From Gymnopilus junonius (taxonomy: Eukaryota; Basidiomycota; Agaricomycetes; Agaricales; Galerinaceae): DNA of 64,000 nucleotides. Position numbers and translations under genes: made by a program. Under the pieces are notes generated by a model. The model was not told where the DNA came from and made no database searches. It saw nothing but the letters and a program-made list of their open reading frames with translations. Positions 36,690 through 46,500 of this stretch are shown in pieces (within the stretch, counting starts at the first letter, position 1; the number at the start of each line of letters is the position of its first letter). The stretch is from the NCBI GenBank assembly GCA_015501075.1, contig JADNYJ010000153.1, forward strand, positions 31,371 to 95,370. The letters run 5' to 3'.

Positions 36690-36927
36690 TGTCATGAAGT
36701 CCACATTTTTCCCTCATTCCTCTTTTCTCCTGTTTCATTACTTATCTACATTCGATCATCCATGCCTTCTCCTTATGCCGTAGCCTCCATAGTCGCCTCA
36801 CTCTATCCACATGCTAACCTCATGGACAGTCTTATATACTAATATGGATATCTCTAAATAGTATAAATACTGCTTGGTTGTAGTAGATAGACCTCAGCTT
36901 CAACTTGGTTTAGCATTAGTTCCGACA
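36690..36927 (+). repeat. 5' LTR
   Basis: 238 bp, starts TGTCATGAAG and ends TCCGACA. TATA box TATAAATA at 36862-36869, so transcription should start near 36893-36896, defining U3/R. It differs from the 3' LTR at seven positions, all transitions. Confidence 0.96.
36862..36869 (+). promoter_or_regulatory. LTR TATA box
   Basis: TATAAATA, conserved in both LTRs (second copy about 42873-42880). The LTR sequence complementary to the primer site begins 34 nt downstream of its first base, matching a normal TATA-to-start distance. Confidence 0.7.
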
Positions 36928-36928
36928 T

Positions 36929-36939
36929 AAGTTGAAGCT
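36929..36939 (+). other. Self-complementary primer-binding site
   Basis: AAGTTGAAGCT, one base after the 5' LTR, is the exact reverse complement of AGCTTCAACTT at 36896-36906 in the LTR, the predicted 5' end of the RNA. This is the arrangement of Tf1 and sushi-group elements, in which the RNA primes itself instead of using a tRNA. Confidence 0.75.
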
Positions 36940-37078
36940 TCCCCCTCTCAAGACTACTCTTGGCCACAAGCATTGTGCTAGTGCCCTTGACTACTCTTGA
37001 ACCCCACCTAAACCCTTTCTTATACCACTCTCTCATAACCGCTACCACTGAGTATTCGCGACCAGTTACTTCTTCACC

Positions 37079-38090
37079 ATGGAAGCTTTAATCCCGGCCT
37101 CATTGATATGGGCACCAGGTTAATCACCCAACTCACCAATCTCATCACAGTTCAACATGCAACAAACCAAACCCTCCTCGCCCAAACACAAACTCAACCC
37201 ACAGTCAACATCACTACCTCGGCATCAGTTAAACCAGAACCACCTCACACTTATGATGGTAACCCAAACTGCGTCACAGCATTCATTCAAGAACTATGGG
37301 CTTACTTCTACATGGCGCATATCATGGACATCCAGAATCAAATCTTCTTCGCCATCAGCAAATACATGGAGAAAAGAATGATATTGCAACAACATGGTCA
37401 GACGCCATCAGGAACACCATCATGGAATGGAACGATGAAATCGAATGGATCAAAGCACTCAACCGGTCTACTGCAGTTGTCCCAGGACTGATCTACACCA
37501 CTTGGGATCAATTCCAAAAGGACTTCATCAAACACTTCAGACTTCTTGATTCACAAGATGAAGCAATCAAAGCAATTGAAACCCTGCAACAAGGCAATAT
37601 GACATGTGAAGAGTATCTCACGGCATTCAAGGCTCACTTCGCATGATCCAGATTTAATGACATCACAGGTTTATGGCAATTCAAACAGGGATTAAATGCT
37701 GGCTTATGAAACAGGCTGGAAACAACATTCCCACTTCCAGAAAAGAACGCAGATGGATCAATCAACATCGAAAATTGGGTCATCCGGGCTGCAGAATTGG
37801 ATAAACAGTTCCGAGTTGCACAAAGAGGCCGACAAGGACAAGGACAAAGAACCAGTGGCAACACAAGAAACACTGACAATGGACAAAGGACACCATCGGC
37901 AATGGCACAAAAGGATCCCAATGCCATGGATATTGACAGGAATAGGCACAGTGGACGACCCAGGATGGATATTAAAGATATCACCTGCTATCACTGCCAA
38001 AAGAAAGGACATATGGCACCAAACTGCCCAGACAAGGACAAGCCGAAGGTTTTCCCAGCTCGAGGAACTAGGATCCGCGCAATCTATTAG
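37079..38090 (+). pseudogene. gag: gag of the chromovirus
   Basis: Structural protein that packages the element RNA. The likely start is ATG 37079 with a 1-base slip before 37108 (MGTRLITQLTNLI). A capsid-like segment (DGNPNCVTAFIQELWAYFYM), a frame slip near 37375, then TTWDQFQKDFIKHFRLLDSQ and CEEYLTAFKAHF follow. A CX2CX4HX4C zinc knuckle (CYHCQKKGHMAPNC, 37986-38027) is intact. Stops: TGA 37644-37646 (FA-stop-SRFND), TGA 37707-37709 (GL-stop-NRLE) and TAG 38088-38090. The first two fit CGA codons. The protein is of ordinary length for the group. Confidence 0.88.
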
Positions 38091-38289
38091 GAAATGACTG
38101 AAGAAGAACATGAAGAAATGAAAAAAGATTTGGGTTTTTGAAAGGTCCCCTTGCCAGTCAACAGGAGGGACCTATCAATATTCTGTCAGTAGCTACTTCT
38201 TCAAAAATATCATCATCATTTGTTTTTGAAAAGGTCGAGATGGAAAAGACCAAACTTTATATCAGTAGCCTAACTCTCAAGCAACATTT

Positions 38290-41200
38290 ATGGCTCTCAA
38301 AATTATGAAACTGGACACTCTTGACTCTCAAATGATCCAAGCTCTACTGGATAGCAGTGCAACAGACTGCTTCCTAGATTGGAAATTTGTCAAGAAATAT
38401 GGATTAAGGACGAAAAGGCTAGACCGCACTATTTCCGTCTACAATGTTGATGGAACAGCCAACTCTGCTGGATCGATTATGCACACATGTGAACTGATGG
38501 TACAACACCAAGACCATCAAGAAAGGATCAACTTCTATATCACACATCTTGGACAAACAGAAGTTATTATTGGACATTCATGGTTGATGAAACATAACCC
38601 ATCCATCAATTGGCAAACTGGCTTTATCAAGTACAACAGATGCCCTCCCGAATGTGGAAGAAACCCAATTAGGGAAGAACTTCCTGATGAGGAGGAGAAG
38701 TTCATATATCACACTTCCTTCAATGAACTTCCTCATTCAAGAACCCTGCTCTAGGAACATGGGAAGATGTCGAAAAAGTACCTGAACTTCGAATCTATGC
38801 AACAGGAAGCAAAGCAGCAGAAATCGAAATCGAGAACATGAAAAATCAAATGCCCAAATCCTTCGAAATAGCAGTACCACCTCACTATCACATGTACAGA
38901 AAAGTATTTGAAGAAGCAGGATTCCAGCAATTACCAAAGAGAAGACCTTGGGACCATGCGATCAACATTAAACCAGGTTCGGAACCAGCAAAATTGACAA
39001 AAGCATACCCTCTTAGCCCATCAGAAGATGAAGCTGTCAAAGCCTTTCTAGAAGAAAACCTAGCCAATGGACGAATCAGAGAGTCAATCTCCCCCTGGGC
39101 ATCAGGATTCTTCTTCATCAAAAAGAAAGATGGAAAACTTAGACTGGTTCAAGACTATCGAGTGCTTAATGCTGCCACCATGAAAAACGCTTACCCCTTA
39201 CCACTCATCTCAGAGTTAATCTCAAAACTCAAAGGGGCAAAATACTTCACGAAGATGGATATATGATGGGGATTTAATAATGTCCGCATCAAAGAAGGCG
39301 ATGAACAGAAAGCCGCATTCCTAACTCCCTATGGACTCTTTGAACCAACCATCATGTTTTTCGGATTATGCAATTCACCGGCCATGTTCCAAGCGATGAT
39401 GAACAATCTCCTTCGAAACTTGATCCGAAAAGGAGTTGTAATGGTATATATAGATGACATCCTTATTTACACCAAGACAATGGATGAACACCAAGAGATT
39501 GTCAAACAAGTCCTCTCAATATTAGAAGAAAACAGCCTTTATCTCAAACCAGAAAAGTGTACTTTCGAACAAATGGAAGTCGAATACCTCGGACTCATTG
39601 TCAAAAATGGAGAAATCTGAATGGATCCAAAGAATGTTGAAGCAATTGCTAAATGGCCCATTCCTAATATGGTCAAAGATGTACAACAGTTTTTAGGATT
39701 TTGCAATTTCTACAGAAACTTCATAGAAGGATTCGCGACAACGGCAAGACCCTTATGGAACCTTACTCAAAAGGACAAGAAATGGAACTGGACAACCAAA
39801 GAGGAAAATGCTTTCAACATGATTAAAGCTAAACTCGCATCCCAACCAGTTCTTTTAATCCCGACAGACAAAGATCCATTCAAGGTAGAAGCAGATGCAA
39901 GTGATTATGCCACTGGAGCAATTCTTTCTCAAAAGCAAAATGGAGAGTAGAAACCAGTAGCTTTCCTATTGAAAGCACTCTCTGCAATGGAGCGAAACTA
40001 TGAAATCCACGACTGGGAATTATTGGCTATTATTAGAGCTCTTGAAGAATGGTGCCAATACTTATTAGGAAACTCAAACCAAATCGAGATTTTTACAGAT
40101 CACAAAAACCTCGAATATTTCCTAACTGCCAAAAAACTCAACAGGAGACAAGCCAGATGGTCAGGGATTTTAGCCGATTATGACTACATCCTGAAGCATA
40201 TCCCTGGAAAATCAATGTCCAAACCTGATGCACTTTCGAGATGACCAGATCATCGAAATGGAGTAGAAAATGACAATTCTGACATTATTCTCATCACACC
40301 AGAACACATCGGCGCATTGCAAGTAGAAACAATTGGAGACCAAATTGTCGCAGAACTCAAGAAAAGGGGTCAAGCACCAATAAACCCTCGAGACAAGGCC
40401 AATTGGAAACAACAAGATGGAATCACATATAGGGAAGGACTAATTGTGGTCAATGACAAAGACCTTCAAGTCAAAATCCTGGAATCGGTTCATGATTCAC
40501 CTATTGGAGGACACCCCAGACAGGTGAAAACCAGAGAATTAGTGACAAGAAACTACTGGTGGTCAGGCCTTACTCAATTCATGAACAAATATGCTGACGG
40601 CTACAGGAAATGCCAGAAGAATAAAGTTTTCCCCCAGAAACCACAGGGAGAACTTTCACCCAACGCAGTCCCTCAATGACCATTTCAAAAGATCACAGTT
40701 GATTTCATTGTCAAACTGCCAATCTCTGAAGGATTCAACTCAATAATGGTAGTAACGGATAGACTGCCAAAAGAATTTACGCCATTCCTTGCAATGAAAC
40801 TATCACTCTGAAGGAACAGCGCAGCTTTTTAAGGACAATATCTGGAGACACGAAGGCTTCCCCAAGATATCATCAGTGACAGAGGACCCCAGTTCCCTCA
40901 AAATTCATGAAAGACCTTTGTAAAATCCTAGACATCAACCAGAATATTTCCTCAGCCTACCATCCTCAAACTGATGGACAAACTGAACGAGCAAATCAGG
41001 AAATAGAAGCCTATTTAAGGATGTTCACAAATTGGCATCAGAATGACTGGGCATCCTGGCTACCAATTGCGAATTTTCCTATAACAATGCATTCACAGTG
41101 CCATAGGAACTTCCCCCTTTTTTGCAACAAAAGGCTATCATGTCAAATCAGGAATTGAACCATCTTCTACCAGACAACACCTTGAACAAGGGGAAAATCA

Positions 41201-41744
41201 TGCTCAACAATTTGCCGAACATATGGCAAAAGTTCACAAGGAAACTCGAAGTGCAATGGAGAAAACTAACGAGGACATGAAATGATTTTATGACAAGAAA
41301 AGGAAACCAGAAGAATACAATGTTGGTGATAAAGTCTGGTTAGACATGAAGGATATCAACACCGGAAGGCCAAAAAAGAAGCTAGACATTATTTGTGAAG
41401 GACCATTCAAAATCATGGAAAAGATCTCAAACATTGCCTACCGGCTCGAACTCCCACCATCCTGGAAAATTCACAATTCCTTCCATGTCTCTAAGCTCAA
41501 ATGAGTCAAAGAAGACAAATTCAACCAGAAACTCCCCCGAGTCACACTACATGTTTGAGGGGACAACTGGAACGCTTCCGAGATTACTCAGGCCAAAATG
41601 ACAAATGGACGCCTCGAGTTCTTCATCACCTGGACCTTACCCGATGGAAAGACACATGAATTATGGGAACTTGCCTCGAGAATGGACAACGATGCTCCAG
41701 AATTAATCAAGGAATTCTATAAAAAGCATCCACAGGCACCATGA
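38290..41744 (+). pseudogene. pol: pol of the chromovirus with C-terminal chromodomain
   Basis: Protease LLDSSAT (Asp codon 38350-38352; family usually DSGAT). Reverse transcriptase with SPWASGFFFIKKKDGKLRL, FGLCNSPAMFQ and the YIDD box (39447-39458). RNase H starts at EADASDYATGAIL. Integrase has VHDSPIGGHPR and ISSAYHPQTDGQTERANQ; its zinc finger reads GYRKCQKNK where the family has two cysteines, so the first is lost. The chromodomain at the end reads FFITWTLPDG and APELIKEFYKKHPQAP. Stops: TGA at 39264, 39618, 40242, 40677, 41283, 41503 and 41556 (first bases), TAG at 39948. Frameshifts near 38755, 40800 and 41070. The RT-RH part (38764-40750) is in one frame. Confidence 0.92.
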
Positions 41745-42171
41745 CAGATCCTACAGGCAACTCTAAAACCCGTCAATTCATGACAGGCATCGATCAATCA
41801 CTTCCCTCGGAACAGGAATTAATCCGATTGGCTCAAGCCACATCAAACTTTACTAAGCATGTGAGCCTTAAAGGGAAGGAGAAGCCTGATTGCCATGTCA
41901 ATGGCCTAAATTCAATTTCGAACCTCCAACCTCACTCCAAACACGCTTTCACCACACCACCAACATGCTACCCATCAACTATGCCTCCCCCTCCTTCATG
42001 GCTGAATATGGCTATGAAGACTTATTCTTCGTTCTTCCATCTGCAACCCCTGAACTGTGGTTATCCCACCTTCACCTCCTCCTTCGCCTTCTCACATGAT
42101 CAAACTGAAACGTTTGTTCAAAGCCATTCATAAGAAAATTTCCCAGGCATTCAAACCAAAGCCAAAAAATC
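41745..42171 (+). other. Post-pol region of the element, degenerate small frame
   Basis: Between the chromodomain and the extra ORF. One frame reads MLPINYASPSFMAEYGYEDL with ATPELWLSHLHLLLRLL, then IKLKRLFKAIHKKISQAF in another frame. It may be a decayed additional small protein of the element. No family recognised. Confidence 0.4.
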
Positions 42172-42179
42172 TATAAAAA
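42172..42179 (+). promoter_or_regulatory. TATA-like box before the extra ORF
   Basis: TATAAAAA 62 bp before the ATG at 42234. An expected start near 42200 would leave a leader of about 30 nt. Confidence 0.4.
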
Positions 42180-42233
42180 CTGATGCGTCCCCTCCTTCTT
42201 ATTTAACAAATCATTCAATTTCTTTATACAAAC

Positions 42234-42587
42234 ATGCCTTCCTACGCACCACCCACTCTTGATGAGTTCACTGCCCTCATCTTCCATGACTTCGACACTG
42301 CCCAAGCAGCATTCCCTCAAGAGCCCCTGGTGCTTCATGCCCTTACCACTTTCCATATGTCTCTCACCACTGCCCATTCCCTATGTGCAGCTGCCACAGA
42401 ACTAGACTGGCACACCTTCGATATTTTCAATGATATGAAAACATGCGGATTAGGATCCTGGATTGAAGAACTTGTCAATTCCCATCATCCCCCTCTTGGA
42501 TCAAGGTACAACCCCATCATCATCGACGATGAACCTACACCTACCCCAGATCCAAACGACCATCCAAGCACCATCCCATTACCATGA
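42234..42587 (+). CDS. Extra ORF of the chromovirus, 117 aa, uninterrupted
   Basis: Lies between pol and the 3' LTR on the same strand. The protein begins MPSYAPPTLDEFTALIFHD, is mostly helical with hydrophobic positions (LVLHALTTFHMSLTTAHSL), and ends in an acidic, Pro-rich tail (DDEPTPTPDPNDHPS). It has no transmembrane segment, signal peptide or recognised domain. Unlike gag and pol it has no stop or frameshift. Extra ORFs at this place are known in some basidiomycete gypsy elements as far as I recall, but I cannot assign a function. It is short enough that openness alone is weak evidence for selection. Confidence 0.6.
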   Translation: MPSYAPPTLDEFTALIFHDFDTAQAAFPQEPLVLHALTTFHMSLTTAHSLCAAATELDWHTFDIFNDMKTCGLGSWIEELVNSHHPPLGSRYNPIIIDDEPTPTPDPNDHPSTIPLP

Positions 42588-42687
42588 CGGGCATGTTACA
42601 CTCCATATCTGAAGCAACATGCATGTAAGACCACCGGTGGGAGACCGATCAAGAGAAGACCATCAATGCCTGATAGCCCGGAGCTTT

Positions 42688-42700
42688 AAAGGGGAGGTAG
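42688..42700 (+). other. Polypurine tract
   Basis: AAAGGGGAGGTAG directly before the 3' LTR, the usual plus-strand priming site. Confidence 0.85.
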
Positions 42701-42938
42701 TGTCATGAAGTCCACATTTTTCCCTCATTCCTCTTTTCTCCTGTTTCATTACTTATCTACATTCGATCATCCATGCCTTCTCCTTATGCCGTAGCCTCCG
42801 TAGTCACCTCACTCTATCCACACGCTAACCTCATGGACAGTCTTATATACTAGTACAGATATCTCTAAATAGTATAAATACTGCTTGGTTGTAGTAGATA
42901 GACCTCAGCTTCAACTTGGTTTAGCATTAGTTCTGACA
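42701..42938 (+). repeat. 3' LTR
   Basis: 238 bp, 231 identical to the 5' LTR, ends TTCTGACA and is followed by the GCATG target duplicate. Confidence 0.96.
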
Positions 42939-42943
42939 GCATG

Positions 42944-44829
42944 GATTTCACACAGTCTCTGCCTGTCTGATGTTTTCATGATCAAGGACAACTTGTGGTC
43001 AGCGGCAGTGACAATGCATATGGGTGGCGAGGATAGGCCACTCGCGAGGTGCAGTGTGGGTAGTGTGGATGCGGGTAGCTGTGGGTGGTGTCTGTGGTGT
43101 CAGGCTGATATGGGTGAGGGTGGGCATGGTGCAGATGTCTCGCCATTCGCCACCAACAAGAAAGAGCGGGGGGAGGTCATTGGCATTTCAGCTGGCTGAT
43201 ATCAGCTTGATTGCGCTGGTGGTGATGTTGGCATTGGTTGATGGTGGTGATATTGGTGGATGTGGATGGAGATGGAGAAGTCACTGTTACTGGTGTTGGC
43301 ATCGGTGCCACCGCCACCGCTGCTGCTACTAGAGCTGGAGCTACTGGTGATAGTGGTGTTCGAGGTGAAGTACAGCTTGCCAAGAGGCAGAGATGTTACC
43401 CTCTCTCAGTGCAGTGGCCAAGTCATCTTCCTGGAGATATCACAGGCCCAGTTCAACCCTCAAGTTCAACTCCTGTTCACACCTGGGTCAACGTCACCTT
43501 TGTCTTCGACTTTGCCCTCAGCCTCAGCTTCTTTCATGCTTAGTTCGAACTTGGACTTGGATCCAGCTCCTGCCTGGGCGAGTACTACCTCTGCTCCTAA
43601 TCAGGATTTCGGCAGAGTCTCTGGCTCCAGAAGCTAGTCGTACATACCATCACGAGCAGTTACAGTCAATTCGTTAAGCAGCGGCAGTGGCAATAGCAAG
43701 ATCCTGCGAGTCCCACTGGCAGCCCGCACGGAGTCGCTCCTTTGTTCCTGAACCTGAGCATGGAGATGAAGTTGAAGCTGTGGGTGGGGAAGTGACGAGG
43801 ATGAGAAGGAGAAGGAGAAGGAGGTGGGTTGACGGGTTGATGAGAAGGAGGCGAAGAACATTTGAAGGTGCTGAATGAGGAGGAGGGAGACGTCATTCAG
43901 TATCTCAATCCCAATCTCGACTTCGGACTCAACTTTAACCTGACTCCAAATGCCTCCCTCAATGTCTATCATTGACCCTCGCTCACATCAACACTCAACA
44001 ATGCGGTGTCAACCTTCCAACACGAATACTCCTCAGCCTCAGACGGAGCAAGTACATCATTGACTCCTGGTCGGAAATCTACTAGGATTGATCAGCAGAG
44101 GTCGGCGGATTCCCTGACATTGTGGAAGTATTGGCAAGTCCGTCACCGGCAAAGTTGCACCTGTCGCTACGAATAAGGTATACACAGTATATAAATGCCG
44201 TTCTTATACAAATTTGTCTGCCAGAAATGGCACTATGCTTCATAAATTATCACGAGCTCCTGCTGAATGCTTGCATCAGTTTGAAAATTAGATAACATTC
44301 ACATTATAACTCACTTTGGAGTTGATCATCAGACTTCCGGACAATTCGAAAGATGCGCACATGAGTCGGCTGCTTGAACTGGGATTAAAAAAAGGTAAGC
44401 TAGTGTAACAAGGGATGAAGAAAAGTGAATAATCACTCCATAGAGTAGGCTTCAAGGGCGATGACAGGGACAAGGAGGCCCTGGGCATCAGCCAGAGACT
44501 GTGGCAGGTAGCCCATTGCTGTTCGAAAGCGATCTGCAATTTGGTGCAGATCACCAGATGAAGAGTCTAATGTTATGGGTGTCATGCTTACTAGCAGGTA
44601 GATCAGCTTGGCCGTTACGAGGCGAGGATGTTTGCGACATTGGAAGACCCGCGCGACGTTCTCAGGCTGCTGGCCATGGAGAGCGTTTTTTATATCTCGC
44701 ACGACACCTTCATAATGGAGCCGTTGAGGAAATTTTCAACACCCAAAACTTCATGCTTCACGGGTATACTTATACGGATGTGAGTCAAGCATTCCAAACC
44801 CGCGAGGTCAACACAGTTTGACAGGTTAA
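42944..44829. other. Low-complexity GT/GGT-rich flank and spacer
   Basis: 43020-43340 is rich in GGTG/GTGG words, and frames on both strands are Ser/Pro/Val-rich. A minus-strand frame at 44433-44702 is open but unrecognised. No gene is supported. Confidence 0.45.
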
Positions 44830-45604
44830 TACAATCAATTGGGCAGACAATCCTGTTAAAGGATGTAAGCTACAATATCGTCGAGGCTGCAGATTTGCTT
44901 ACAGGGAAAGAGACGTAAGAGACACTGCTGCATGCGCAAGTATTCCAATTTTTGATACATCTTCTTGCTTACAAAGCTTCACTTCGAGGTGTTCGAGTTG
45001 TGAAATGCTGATATGCATTGTATCATGGATCCGCCTGAAGCGATAAGTTCCTAGGAGTACGAGGTTGGTACACTTTGCTATCAAATGTCGCGGTGTCGCA
45101 GTCATGCCGGATAGAGAGAGGTCGGAAGTTGTGGGGTGCATTATAAGAGTCATCAATGACTCTGCGAGTTCGGTCTTAATATTGTCCAAGCAAAAGGACA
45201 TCAGGTTTGGCACTTGACTGATTAAGAGCCTGACAAGTTCATTCAGGATTCGCATCTCGATGTGATGTTCAGCCCAATCCGTAATTTCCAACTTGTGAAC
45301 GGCCCCACCTAAATTGGACGGATACTTGAACAGGTTAATCAGACATTTCATCCTACTTTCCATTTCAGTTTCCATCCGAAAATGGAATGGTCTATGGTCT
45401 AGAGTTCGATGCATGTCAAGCTTTATTGTGGAGAAGAGCCGCTGCTGGGATGGGGTATCTGAATGATCTAGAAACAAGCGAGCAGGCCAAAAGATGAAGG
45501 TTGGAGTCGATGTGAGAGACATGTTCGATGATTTCGTCGATTATTTCTTGAGGAATATCATAAGGCTGGTTAACAAGTGGTGATGTTATGAGTGGGGCGG
45601 ACAT
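44830..45604 (-). pseudogene. F-box/LRR-type protein pseudogene
   Basis: From ATG 45604 the N-terminus is MSAPLITSPLVNQPYDIPQ, then EIIDEIIEHVSH and HLLACSLVSRSFRYP, an F-box with the usual Pro-Glu-Ile start. A 1-base insertion near 45440 shifts the frame before SQQRLFSTIKLD, after which LRR-like segments run: MKCLINLFKYPSNLGGAVH, LLISQVPNLMSFCLDNI, LEHLEVKLCKQED. A splice near 44900 may connect to DCINLSNCVDLAGLECL. Apart from the one slip the frame is clean, so sequence error is possible. It points away from the MITE 100 bp upstream. Confidence 0.68.
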
Positions 45605-45707
45605 GCTGAAGGGTAGTCCAGCTTGTTCCGGGTTGGCAAGCCCGTAAGCACCGCCTCACGTCACGTACATCACGTCAACGTGGTTCCCTTCGTGATACTA
45701 ACAGTTC

Positions 45708-46445
45708 TAAGGCTCCAACCGTACTATATACCTACCGTATAAATACAGTTAATACTGTATACGTATACGTATACATATAGACCGCCATTGCGAAATCCCT
45801 GTATACAGTAAATATACGGTATACTGTACAGTTATACGGTTAGGCTCAGGTGGCTTACCCGGCACCCTCGGCATTGCTTATAAACGCTGATGTCACGGTT
45901 CGTGACTCCACAATCTCTTACTTCAACCATCTACAACTCCGGGAAAGGTTTTCAACGCATACGCTGTGGGCTGATCTGCCCTTCGTGATATCTCTTTTCC
46001 ATTCGTTTTGTCGTTATACCTCACAAACCAATATATCTGTCCTTTCCTCCATGAACTGCTGTTTTAACCCCTCCCCCCTGAGTTGCAATGCCGATCACTG
46101 CATCACTGAATTTCAAATTGCTTGCCATTCATTATCAATGCGCGACAAGACTATTCGGGAGGCATTATTAGCAAAGGTGTGGATTCGGAGTGGCCTTTCA
46201 ACTGGAGAGACCCGGACGAGCTTACAGCACCTCGCAAAAAGCATAGGAGCATGTCAGGCAAGAAGGATTGACCATAGGCGGCCGTAGAACTCTGTTTTTC
46301 GTAAATAGAAAAATATTTTTATTTCTTTTTGGAACCGTATACAACTAGCCGTATAACCGTATATATACAGTAAATATACACTAAACAACCGTATCCGTAT
46401 ATTAAGTTGTCGACCCTATACGTATACTATATGGTTGGAGCCTTA
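45708..46445. mobile_element. hAT-type non-autonomous element (MITE) 2
   Basis: 738 bp with perfect 13-bp inverted ends, TAAGGCTCCAACC at 45708-45720 and GGTTGGAGCCTTA at 46433-46445, fitting the YARNG start. The flanking direct repeat ACAGTTC (45701-45707, 46446-46452) is 7 bp, or 8 bp if the terminal A is shared. Subterminal zones at both sides carry many CCGTATA/TATACGG and GTATAC words, as transposase-binding arrays do. The internal 145-codon frame (45850-46287) has no transposase motif. The right end is about 55 bp before the likely start of the membrane-protein gene. Confidence 0.82.
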
Positions 46446-46500
46446 ACAGTTCCTGCCTGCCATGCGCGTCTGAACAACTCCCGCAGCAGCGTCCTGTTTC

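Larger units (their letters stand above)
36690..42938 (+). mobile_element. Ty3/gypsy chromovirus, Tf1/sushi-like, full-length but defective
   Basis: 6249 bp with two 238-bp LTRs (TG...CA), a 5-bp target duplication GCATG at 36685-36689 and 42939-42943, primer site, gag with zinc knuckle, protease, reverse transcriptase, RNase H, integrase, chromodomain, an extra 3' ORF and a purine tract. The order PR-RT-RH-IN-chromodomain places it in the chromoviruses. Gag-pol carries nine TGA and two TAG stops plus frameshifts, so the copy cannot move by itself. The insertion split a region that continues from about 36684 to 42944. Confidence 0.95.

Noticed and set aside
37500..37660. tRNA-primed replication of the LTR element
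   Set aside because: The sequence after the 5' LTR does not resemble a tRNA 3' end that I recognise, while the 11-nt match to its own LTR is exact. A full tRNA search could still overturn this.
3526..41744. TGA reassigned to arginine, or RNA editing restoring CGA
   Set aside because: TGA falls exactly at the conserved C-terminal ends of the ArgRS frame and the MFS gene, so it works as a normal terminator. The same genes also show CpA changes at CpG (MSTQKG), and many carry frameshifts. CpG decay explains all of this.
36690..42938. Classical CpA-type RIP as the cause of the stops
   Set aside because: RIP at CpA would produce many TAA and TAG codons from CAA and CAG. None and three were seen, and CAA/CAG codons remain abundant in gag-pol.
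43177..43637. Ser/Pro/Val-rich frames on both strands next to the 3' LTR
   Set aside because: They follow from the GGTG-rich composition. No splice sites, start context or family resemblance support a protein.
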